Origin: Helichrysum umbraculigerum
Taxonomy: Eukaryota > Streptophyta > Magnoliopsida > Asterales > Asteraceae
Assembly: GCA_949592205.1 (NCBI GenBank)
Contig: CATIUR010000005.1
Coordinates: 110,931,777-110,995,776 of the forward strand
Direction: 5' to 3'
DNA length: 64,000 nt
Shown: piece after piece, positions 54,837 to 64,000 of the stretch
How the letters are laid out: every line of letters begins with the position of its first letter
How positions within the stretch are numbered: position 1 is the stretch's first letter
Program-made: the position numbers and the translations under genes
The notes under the pieces: generated by a model
Seen by the model: only the letters and a program-made list of their open reading frames with translations
Database searches by the model: none
Told to the model about the DNA's origin: nothing

Positions 54837-57800
54837 ATGGCTAGAGCATTTGATAAGGGTCACAACATCCTGGTTGATCTGAACCTTGAGGCCAAACGGG
54901 CTGACAGGGTTGCTGATATATTACGTTTTCTAGCACGATCAAGGATTAGATATGCCATTACGGCCAATCCTCCTATCTCACAGACTATACTGAACGATTT
55001 CTGGACGGATATTGTATATGACGAATCTGTCACTCCGCCAGAGATTCGAGCTACAGTTGGTGGACAACCTGTTACCTTTTCAGCTGGTAATCTTCGTGAG
55101 ATTTTGCAGCTAGGTACGGTAGAACAGGAGAACGGGGATATTGAGTATCCTATGGACTTTATTGAGGGTGCTATTGGACGTATGGGATATACAGGAGACA
55201 GGCGTGGACGTCAGTTCCAGAAGCCTCTGGTCATTGGTCAGTGGAGGTTTCTTTGGCACGTGATGAATATAGTCTTCGCAGCAAAGAAAGGTGGCTTTGA
55301 TGAGTTGAGCCCTGCGATTCTATCGGCTGTACTGTCACTGGTTTACAATAAACCATACAGTTTTTGTGATTACATTTTTGGAGAGATAGCTAGACAGATA
55401 TCGGGTTCTGTTAGATCTAGATTTATGATCTACCCGAGGTTTTGTATGCTTATCATACGTGCGCGTCTACCGAACTTGGTTATTCCTGAGCCGTTTTTAT
55501 CGGTGAATACCATTGATCAACGTGGTTATAATGCCATGTTTATGCAGACGATTAGGAAGGAAGGAGTGGTGAAACCGGAAATTAGACCACTTTTTGGATA
55601 TATTGTTGATCCGAACTACGTTGCACCGCCAAATCATGGGTGGTTGGACGTAGCTCCTGCTGCTGTTGTTGCTCCTGCTGTTGCTGATGTTGTACCTGCA
55701 CCTGTAGCTGAGGAAGCTCAACCTGAAGATCCACAAGGGCTCCTTGAGGATGTTCTTATTCAGGCTGGTCAGGTGGATCAGCAGGTGAATCAAGAGGTTG
55801 CTGCACAGGTTGTGCAAGAAGTTTTGGAGCAGAATGATGATGAGACAAATCCTTTGCTTCAAGACATTGAGAGTTACTTGGCACCACCTGAGGTAATCTG
55901 TTACTTATGTAATAATATAGGTGCTTAGTTGATAGATTGTTTTTATTGATCATAGATGCATAATATTATTATATAATGATTCTGATATTAGATATTTAGT
56001 AAATTGGATATTATTTCTGATTTTAAAAATATAAATATCATTATACGAACAGGAAGCTGAAGCTGAGGCTGCACATCCAGAAGTTATATTACTTGAGGAT
56101 GAGCAGATACAGCTTGATAGATCAGTTGTTGTACCAACTGAGGTATTATATCTGATTAATCTTAAATATATAGAACTTGTATGATAGAGCTTACGCTAAT
56201 CATAAATGTTTAATATATTTAAAATTTAGGATCCTGTTAGATCATCTAGAGGTCGTGATGGTGAGACGGCTTCAGATGAAGATTCTGATAATACACCTTC
56301 TCCTCCTCCATCTGCTTCTGAAAAGAAGAGGAAGGGTAAGAGTATTCTGGAGGAAGGTACTGAGGAAGTTGAGATTCCTTTGATGAAGCGTCCGAGAACG
56401 CTTACTATTCGAGAAGGTTAGTATTAATTAAAGTTAAATAATCTTAACTTGTTGTTTATCAGGAGTTGAACTGAGACAGTTAATTCTGTATACAGTTTCT
56501 CAGGATACACCACAGGTAGAGATGGTTGCACCGGTGGTTACGGAATCGATGTCTTTACCGCTTCAAGTATGAGATATAAATTCTATAACTATGAGTGTTA
56601 TGCAATTAATTAGAGTTTGAGACAGAGTAATCTGTAACAATAACTGATTTTAATTGTGTTTAACTTTACAGCATGAGGTTGCTGATTTAGTTCGTGGAAC
56701 TAATTTTCCGACGAACAAAACAGCTAGATTTGCGACAAGTTTGCTTACGCAAGCTTTGTCTCAACCTCATACACCGCTTACCAGAGACTGGCATATTGAG
56801 TCTCTTACACCGCCTGGACCCAGAACGATACCTGTTACTCCAACGACTGATGCTGAAAGGATTACATCCTTAGAGTCGAGGGTAAAGGATTTGGAGAAGC
56901 TTACTTCTCAGATTCCAGAGCTGGTGTCGAGCAATCTTCTTCTTTCACAACAGATACTCAAGCAGAGTGAATCGTACAATCTGTTGATGAAGACTCATGA
57001 GACGTTACTTGCGGACTTCACTGTACAGAGACTGAAGTTATCTTCTTTAGAGAGTCTGGTCTTGAGATCGCATTCAGGACAGCCTGCTCAGGGGGAGATA
57101 TTGGTATATCTGGAGTCTTGCAGAGAGAATGAGTTGAAGAGAAAGAGAGATCAAGACAAGGACGATGATCCCAATGCACCGAGTGGTGAGCAGACTGGTC
57201 CTTCAAAGACTAGTGAGCAAGCTACTATTCAGGGGGAGTCTGGTGCTGGTGCTAGTGGTTCTGGAGTGTGTACAAGTGCAGATAAGACTGTATCGGGTGA
57301 TACTGAAGCTGGTAAGATAGCTTAGTATTATCTTAGTACTGTAATATGTGTAATAGTTTGTAGTAAACTGTTTGTAAACTTAATTATTGTGTAAATATAT
57401 TTGGCTTAGGGTTATTATTATTTTAAGTAAAATATGTTTGGTAATTTAAGTTTATAAAATTATGTTAAGATAAAATAGTGATCGAAAGACTTCTGACTTA
57501 TTGAGTAGTCGAGCGGCGTGTTCCGATTAATTTCGGCGGTCATAATTTTATAATAACATATGCATTTTAGATTTGATTATAGACTTAAGACCGTAAGGTT
57601 TATAAGTAATTAACAAGTTAAAAATGTATTCGTATTAACTAGACAAATGATATATAATTTAAAGGTTAAATTGATAATGAATGAGATCAATTAACACTTG
57701 GAAATTATATAAGGTAATTAATAGTAAATTTAAATGTTTGGTGATTATTCACAATGCATTAGAATTTAAAATTAATTAATATTTGTTAAGTAGACTTAAG

Positions 57801-59019
57801 AGATTTTAGATTGATTCAGGGTAATCAATAAAAGATTTTATAAGTTATATTGCGTTTATATGTTAGGTTAAAATATACAAAAGAATTAATAAAGAAATTC
57901 TTAGATTGGTTCAGGGAAATCAATAAAGAATTTGAATTATTAATATATTTGTATTTATGTTTTTCTCTAGGAATGGAAATGCTTAATCTATCAGATTCGG
58001 AAGATGATATTCTGGATGAGATAGATGAAGAGATTGATTATGATATTGAAGAAGGAGAGTTCAAACTTCCTGAAGATTGGACTGCAGTATTTGAATCAGT
58101 GATAGATGAAGGTGTTGATCTGGATGCAAATGTAGATGAACATGTTGTGAATCCATCAACGACTGAATTTGTTTTTGTAAATGAACAAGGAGAATCAGTT
58201 ATTGATTTAGAAGCTTTTGAGAATGCTTCTGAAGATTCAGATACTGAAGTTGAAGAAATAGAGGACAAATACAAACATATGGTTGGTAATCCTATGTTTA
58301 TCCAAGAAATGCTGAAAAAGAAAAAGGAAAATAAGCAACGCATTTTGAAAGAAGTTGATATTACTGGAAAGCGTGTACTTAAAACTGGCATTATTGGATG
58401 GTATTATGACTCTGACCTGAAGCTCTTCGCGATCAAAAGGTTTGACGGGGTTCAATATTTTGAGAAGAAGCTTACCGTGTTTAGTTCATTGCCTCGATAT
58501 GAGATTCGAGACTTGGCTAGATTAGATATGAAAAATCCAAGTGATGATGATTATGCTAAGTATGTTGAGCGTATCATTAGGACTGAAGGATTATCTATGA
58601 AGTTTTCGAAGATTAAGCCAAGGAAAGGAAAAATGATAAAGCTAAACGAACTTAGTCAGAGAACTGGAAGAAGAAGAAGGAAGAAGGTTTATCCAGCGGT
58701 CAAATGCATTAAGCAAATACCAATGAAGACTATGCCTCAGAATATTTTGGGAAAATTGAAATATTGGGGGGTAGATGCTGGAACAGGAGAAGCCTTTATG
58801 ATTGAAGCTGATGATGATTATCCTAATGGCGAAAAAGAAATTCTTCGTGTATATGATCACAGACATTTGATGAATTTATCAAAGGAAGATTTGATTATGT
58901 TATACAAGAACAAGATCATATCTACTGTTGGTTGGGGTGATTTAGCACGAGATTATCATAGGATGGTTAAAACATGCATCAAGCTTAAAATTTTTGCAGG
59001 AAGTAAGATTTACAAATGA
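54837..59019 (+). CDS. E extra gene after pol (env-like by position), six predicted exons
   Basis: Predicted exons: 54837-55892, 56053-56142, 56230-56416, 56496-56566, 56672-57311, 57971-59019. All introns are GT-AG (GAG|GTAATC, GAG|GTATTA, AAG|GTTAGT, CAA|GTATGA, CTG|GTAAGA; acceptors CGAACAG, AATTTAG, TATACAG, TTTACAG, TTCTCTAG). Coding length is 3093, divisible by three, 1030 residues. Content: globular N-terminal part (about 1-260) homologous to B's ORF; an Ala/Val/Pro then Gln-rich stretch; a basic segment (KRKGK, MKRPRTLTIRE); coiled coil (about 530-620); an acidic region; a C-terminal globular part (RFDGVQYFEKK, RRRRKKVYPAVK, DHRHLMNLSKEDLI). No signal peptide or membrane segment is evident. 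Splicing is inference; without it three separate frames remain. Function unknown. Confidence 0.7.
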
Positions 59020-59060
59020 AGACCAAAGACAGCGTGAAGATAAAGACGCTAGAGCTATTG

Positions 59061-59073
59061 TCAAGGGGGAGTC
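59061..59073 (+). promoter_or_regulatory. E polypurine tract
   Basis: CAAGGGGGAGTC directly before the TG of the 3' LTR at 59074. Confidence 0.85.
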
Positions 59074-59643
59074 TGTTGAGACATAGATTGTGACAACAGA
59101 TCTAGCTTGATATAGGACTAGTGTAATTATTATTACGTTTGTATATTGGTTTAGATTTGTAAATAAATATTTGTTTTGTTAGTAATATTCGTTAAACATA
59201 TTATTGTGTTAAGTTAGACGAATTATTAAATACGAAATAAATAAATTCTGTGCGAGTCGAGTTCTCAGGTCGCGAGATTAACGAGCCGAGATGAGAACTG
59301 AATTCGTGGAAGTCTGGCGAGCCGAGTTCCGAGTTGGGCTTGGGCTGCGAGTTGGACCGAACTCGCAGGCCCTTGCGAGTCGAGACGAGCTGGACATATA
59401 TAATGTTTTTCAATCGGTGAAAAACATAACTTTTGCATTCTGATTTCAATTGCTGCGAATTCAATAAACCAGAGAAAAACATAACCTAAGGCTAGGCTTT
59501 GACGATTCGTTGTTTAAAGCTAAGTCTAGTTAAAACGCAATACGAACATATTCGTTGTTAGTAAAATAACACCGTATTGAGGGATTCCGCACCTTAATAC
59601 TACAGATAACGAAGTTATCGATCCTAAAACTAGGGGACTTACA
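59074..59643 (+). repeat. E 3' LTR (570 bp)
   Basis: I found no difference from 45193-45762. It ends GGGGACTTACA followed by the AAACT duplication. Confidence 0.97.
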
Positions 59644-59648
59644 AAACT
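59644..59648 (+). repeat. Target-site duplication AAACT, right of E
   Basis: Second copy of the 45188-45192 pentamer; D's leader resumes here. Confidence 0.97.
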
Positions 59649-59760
59649 TAGCTATACTTAGATCCTAACAAAACAATTATATTCCTACGACAGTTCTTCA
59701 TCAGTTCATTATTAAGCTATCTTTAGCTATGTTCTCTGTCGCAGTGTAGATCTTTCAATT

Positions 59761-60261
59761 TTACTCCTGATTCAGATTGGGAGAGAAATAGTGTGTTTCC
59801 AGCATAGTTTTGTATCGCAGAGTCGGATAATAGCCCAGATCATTCTCAGTTGAGCATTTGCACAAACGTTTGATCCAAGACTTAACTCTTTTCTTGCGAT
59901 TACTAGCCACTCTCTTCCAGAAGCGTATTTTATCCTTAACTCGGACAATCATAGGCCTCTTTATGATTCTCAATTCTAGCTCACTGTTCCTACATTTGAA
60001 CACAAGCTCCCAATTTTGACCAACCAATCTTTCAGCCTGGTCTCGTACTCTTTCGTACTCCTCTATGTCGACCATGCCGAATTGGTGGTTTTCAATTTCT
60101 TCTTCCACAAGTTCCACTATCGGAATTGTTTCGATATCGACATATACATATTGTATCTGCTCGTCGATGGTTATGTCATCATCTGATGAGTACTCACTTA
60201 TGACAGGTTCTGTCATTTTTCCAGTTTCAAGGAATCTATAGGTTACAAAGACATGTTTCAT
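59761..60261 (-). CDS. Small ORF between primer site and gag (ORF0-like), D
   Basis: 166 residues on the minus strand from the true ATG at 60261 (MKHVFVTYRFLETGKMTEPV); a later ATG 15 codons on is possible. An acidic stretch (EYSSDDDITIDEQ) is followed by a mixed helical and then strongly basic C-terminus (FWKRVASNRKKRVKSWIKRL). It holds the same place as the small ORFs of T2 and T3 (primer site, small ORF, gag-pol) but I see no clear sequence match to them. It is open although D's gag-pol has two stops. Function unknown. Confidence 0.5.
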   Translation of the reverse strand: MKHVFVTYRFLETGKMTEPVISEYSSDDDITIDEQIQYVYVDIETIPIVELVEEEIENHQFGMVDIEEYERVRDQAERLVGQNWELVFKCRNSELELRIIKRPMIVRVKDKIRFWKRVASNRKKRVKSWIKRLCKCSTENDLGYYPTLRYKTMLETHYFSPNLNQE

Positions 60262-60412
60262 TATCCATAGGTATGTAATCCCACTTGTCAATCATACGTT
60301 AGTTGTATGCAAACGTATTTATGTATGAATGCATGAATGTTCTAGCCAAGGCTATAGTCTAGGTCTCTAAGGTTTTCAGTCACCTAAAGACTTCTAGTTC
60401 GCTATAACCAAT

Positions 60413-60425
60413 GGCTCTGATACCA
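60413..60425 (-). promoter_or_regulatory. D primer-binding site (initiator-Met tRNA)
   Basis: On the minus strand TGGTATCAGAGCC begins four bases after the 5' LTR end (TGTGACA|GACT). Confidence 0.95.
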
Positions 60426-60933
60426 AGTCTGTCACACCCCAAAAATCCATAATTGTGTTTATTTAATGTTTAGCGGAAGCAAGTTATAATTAGCGGAAAC
60501 ATTATGTGTAAACAGTTTAACAGTGGGGTGATGACTTTACATTTGTGCATTCATCGTATCAGAGCATATGATCATACAAAACATAATATATAAAGGATGC
60601 CAATTTATACAGTTGTTACAAAAGTAGTACGACTATGTAGGTCGTACAGTAGTAATAGAGTTTAAAACATTTAAGTTTTACAATACATATGTTAAGATAA
60701 GATTTCATGAGTATAACTGCAATGTCTGCAGTAATACAGAGGAAATCCTCAAAAGTTGTCCCAAAATATATGGCATCCTAAGTAGTCCAGGGTTGTCCAT
60801 CCTGAATGCATGCGATCCTTACTTACGTAGCTAATTTCCTGTAAAACATAGAAGGAAAGTCGTCAACAAATATGTTGAGTGAATTCACAGGTTTTGTATA
60901 AGTATGTGGTATGTAAAACCATTTGTGTTTAAG

Positions 60934-61121
60934 TTATTGAAATGTTATTCAATAAATAAATGTTTGCAGGTTTTTGCAAAATATAAGATCGTAGGGTTGT
61001 TACCCTAAAATATATTTTTATGTGGGTTGTTACCCAAAAAGTATGTCTGGTTGTTTACCAGAATATAAGTATAATCAGTAAGTATACTGAAATAAAACAG
61101 TTGTAGGATATGTTCATCCTA
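60934..61121 (-). repeat. Hairpin series, D 5' LTR copy
   Basis: All seven stems listed for 36893-37080 are present unchanged. The one nearby difference (T to C near 60990) lies outside a stem. Confidence 0.85.
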
Positions 61122-62614
61122 ATAACATGTGGGAAAATGCTTAGACTATAATCCCCTAAAAGGTGAGCTAAACCTCACAGGTTAAAGTAACGCGACCTAA
61201 CCCTATAACCAAACCACAACCAAAACTTATGTTTCTTGCCTGAAGGACAGTTAAGTATACGCTCCATCCACAGGAGGGTCGTCACGGCAATAGTACTATT
61301 CGTATACTCAGTGGCTAGAGTCACCTAGCTAATGGTTATAGTTTGCATGACATAAGGACTTTTCATGCATACATTGGGAGTCTGGGTCCGTACTAGGATA
61401 TGTTGTCTAATTCCCAAAACAGTTGTGAAATAATATTTCATATCAAACAGTTTATATAAATCAATAAAGCATTTATATAGTTTGCTGCATATGTTTGCAT
61501 GCAGTTTCTATGTTTACACCCCTATGTTTAAAAGCATAAAACATTTGTAAAGTAGGGGTTGTGAACTCACGGTGATTTGCTCGGTATGAAAGCTAGCAGC
61601 CAAACAGATAAAAGCCCAAGGTATGTTAACCTATACAATAAATATATTAACATAAGTACTTTTGATTTGTTTAATCAACTTATGTTAATTGTTTGTTTGT
61701 TTAAAGAAATTATTGATTTCTTAATAATATATGTTGTTAAGTTTGTTGGTGACATTGTGTAGAAATATTGTTATTATTTCTCTCGTCGAATACTTGGTTA
61801 AGTATATAACCAATATGTAATTGTTTATTTAACGGAAGGTCGTTTTGTTTCCATTTGTACATATACTTTGTATATAGTTGTTCGTATAATTCGAATGTTT
61901 TTCCAATATCATTGTATGTACATATATTCGTTTTATATATGTATACGTATGTAAACATACTTGTTGTATATTATTAATTTGTACGTTTGTTAAACGTGAA
62001 ATTCATTGTGTATATATATATTTGTGAATATATATTCTTAAGTGTCGTATGTATATATTTAAGTTGATACGTTGTTTACGTATAAGGATATAAGTTTTTA
62101 TTTATAAAAACATTCGTTTGTGAATATCATATATTCAATCTCGAGCTCTAGTTGATCAAGTGTAAGTGTATATATATAAAGGTTCGTTACTTGTTATATA
62201 TATACAAAATAATGTTTGTAAACGATATGATACGTCGTTACATTTTAATTGTCGTTTTCATTTCCGTTTATAAAATAAATCTTGTTACTTTTTCAAATTA
62301 GTCGTGTACGTTTAGTTGAATCATTGTTAATGATTTTTGAATCGCATTTTGTCTAGATATATTTATCAAAGTTTATAACTTTTATTCACATCGTATCATT
62401 ATAAAGTTTATCGTTTCAATACTCGTTGTGTTTTGTGGTTAACCCGAAAGTGTCGTTTTGTATATATATATATATATGTAGACAAATGTGTAATGTTAAT
62501 GTTTTCAGATTTAGCTATGTTGCACCGTTTTGGCCATAACTCTCTCATACGGACTCGGATTTGGGCGATCAAGCTGGCGAAACGACCGCGACTCAGAGGG
62601 CTACAACATGAAGA

Positions 62615-62870
62615 AGTACGCGCCGTGTTCTTTAGTACGCGCCGCGTACTATTAATCTTGCAAAGAACGCACCGCGTCCTTAAGGACGCACCGTGTACAA
62701 TTAATATTCCAGGAATTCTTTGTTTTATAGTTAGGACACGCCGCGTACAAAGAGTACGCGCCGCGTGGATCATATTTTACAAAGGACACGCCGCGTATAA
62801 CATGGACACACCGCGTGGATCATAAGTTTGCAAAGGACACGCCGCGTAGTCTTAGGACACGCCGCGTCCT
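62615..62870 (-). repeat. ACGCGCCGCGT word array, D 5' LTR copy
   Basis: Copy of 38574-38827 with a few changes inside the words (for example CGCATACT to CGCGTACT, GGACGCGCC to GGACACGCC). It changes faster than the hairpin series in the same LTR. Confidence 0.88.
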
Positions 62871-64000
62871 CGTGTTTTTTCCAGGTTCTGTTCGAGCTGA
62901 TCAAACATGATGTTCATGGTTTTTAGTTCTAATCTTTTGTCCGTTAATTCTAAACGTTTATAACATCAATATACAGCATTTTGACAACTTAATATCAACC
63001 TTTAACATGTTTTTGTTTATAGATTTTGGATTTATAGATTATGGTTTTATAAAACCCATTTTCATGTTCATCATCATAATCATCATATTGTTGTTATATA
63101 TACAGATTGTGATAGATATACATGTTATATAACGAGATTGAAGTGTAGAAATCAAAGGGAATGAGTTTCCTTACAATGAGGTGAGGAGATGATGATCGAT
63201 GATGATGAACGGATGAAGAAGATGATGATTGATATGTTGTTGCTTGTTGTTCTTGATCTTGTTGTTGCCTCTGATCTTGTTACTGCCCTTGTGTTTTCTT
63301 AGTGAAGTAGAGAAAGAGATTTGATGATGATGATTGATGAAAAATGAAATGCTCAGGAGAATTGAGAGGAGGGAGTATATTTCAAACGAGTATGGGAGAT
63401 CACCAGTAGGTGGTCTCTCAATTATTTGAGTTAGGTGCCATATTTTGGCACCTCAATTTCGAGTACAGGTATAATTTTAGCAATATAAACGTAAACTTTT
63501 TATATTTATATTTTGTAGGTGTTCTCCTGGTTCGTTATTTATAATCAGTATAATGATGTTATCATTATTTTAAATAGTTGTACAGTTTTGTACATTTTAC
63601 TGCGCGCAGTTAAATAGGCGCCAAATTTCAGTCAAGTTTCAATTTCATATTTTGAAGTAATGTTCTAACTTCTTCCAAACGAATGAGAAAATTGGAATTT
63701 TTATGATTCGACCTTTTATGTGCGTTTTAAAATTGTTTCTAGTCGTTTATAATACATTTTATGTTAAACGTATATTTAGACCTTTTGATCTATAAGTTAT
63801 AGATATATAAATACTCGTAATTAATAATTGAGTTATTAATAAAGTTTGTATCACGAACTTTTGTTATTTATTTTTGTCGGGTTCGTTCCGATATATTTGT
63901 ACGTAACTTTTAAATACTTATGTATTACGTATTACTTTTTGTTTAAAAGTATTGGGCTTGCTAGGCTTACATCACATCAAAAAGTTTTGTTAAAACTTAA

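Larger units (their letters stand above)
45193..59643 (+). mobile_element. E: complete SIRE/Maximus-like Ty1/copia element (14.45 kb)
   Basis: It has 570-bp LTRs identical by eye, a 5-bp duplication, an initiator-Met primer site, open gag and pol with integrase before RT (copia order), a 2.4 kb spacer, a long extra gene, and a polypurine tract before the 3' LTR. The extra gene after pol and the large size place it with SIRE/Maximus. No stop or frameshift appears inside gag or pol. It is the youngest layer of the window and the one most likely to be able to move. Confidence 0.97.
60839..63174 (-). other. Putative leader intron in D 5' LTR
   Basis: Same donor (CATT|GTAAGG at 63174), branch-like TTGAC and acceptor (TTTTACAG|GAAATT at 60839) as in the 3' LTR. 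As this is the 5' LTR, it is the copy that would be transcribed into the leader. Confidence 0.5.
36389..64000 (-). mobile_element. D: minus-strand Tekay-like element, interrupted by E
   Basis: On the minus strand: 5' LTR (64000 down to 60430, about 67 bases cut off by the window end), primer site, small ORF, leader, the copia E insertion, gag-pol, polypurine tract and 3' LTR (40026-36389). It inserted into T3's integrase-tail linker; the left target pentamer is AAACA (36384-36388), with the partner outside the window. By eye the LTRs differ at about 25 positions in 3.57 kb, so D is older than E and somewhat older than T2 by the same rough measure. Two nonsense codons in gag-pol. Confidence 0.95.
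60430..64000 (-). repeat. D 5' LTR, cut by the window end
   Basis: Copy of 36389-40026; about 67 bases are missing at the right edge. About 25 single-base differences and one 1-bp length change (near 61272) were noted by eye. The splice-like sites and all seven hairpin stems are unchanged between the copies. Confidence 0.95.

Noticed and set aside
54837..59019. Calling the extra gene a true envelope protein
   Set aside because: I see no signal peptide, membrane anchor or fusion-like segment; the label env-like is used only for its position.
62433..62825. 130-residue plus-strand open frame, partly repeated at 38391-38624
   Set aside because: It runs through D's GC-rich word array within the LTR, its ends differ between LTR copies and it lacks any domain.

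Overview
This is a plant nuclear window made almost wholly of nested LTR retrotransposons. I see no ordinary host gene, rRNA, tRNA or CRISPR array. Chromodomain-type Ty3/gypsy pol (Tekay/Del-like), an Athila-like pol, SIRE/Maximus-type Ty1/copia elements with an extra ORF after pol, initiator-Met tRNA primer sites and 2.4-3.9 kb LTRs all indicate a core eudicot. Asteraceae is my best guess, from general resemblance of the copia extra ORFs; that is inference.

Layout. T1, the 3' half of a plus-strand Tekay-like gypsy, occupies 1-4663 with its 3' LTR. An Athila-like gypsy (A) shows at 4664-5227 and 15676-17306. It is split by T2, a full plus-strand Tekay-like element (5228-15670) with LTRs nearly identical by eye and target duplication CATGA. 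C, the 3' part of a minus-strand Tekay-like element (17307-23513), sits in A and is cut off at a junction with B, a 5'-truncated copia (23514-28283). T3, a plus-strand Tekay-like element, starts inside B's 3' LTR (28284-36388). It is interrupted by D, a minus-strand Tekay-like element (36389 to beyond 64000), which is itself interrupted by E, a complete 14.45 kb SIRE-like copia (45193-59643) with identical LTRs, duplication AAACT and open gag and pol frames.

How the parts work. In the gypsy elements one gag-pol frame encodes capsid, zinc knuckles, protease, reverse transcriptase, RNase H, integrase and a chromodomain-like tail. A small extra ORF lies between primer site and gag. Every T and D copy carries at least one stop or frameshift. 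E looks the most able to move.

Strongest signals. (1) E's extra gene after pol reads as six exons joined by five phase-compatible GT-AG introns, while its counterpart in B is intronless. (2) All five gypsy LTR types show the same candidate leader intron (donor after a pyrimidine-rich stretch; TGAC branch site and CAG acceptor near the LTR end). It carries a family-specific array of short palindromes near the donor. (3) In C and D the same intron carries, near the acceptor, a series of hairpins whose stems differ but stay paired. Splice, age and covariation statements were made by eye.
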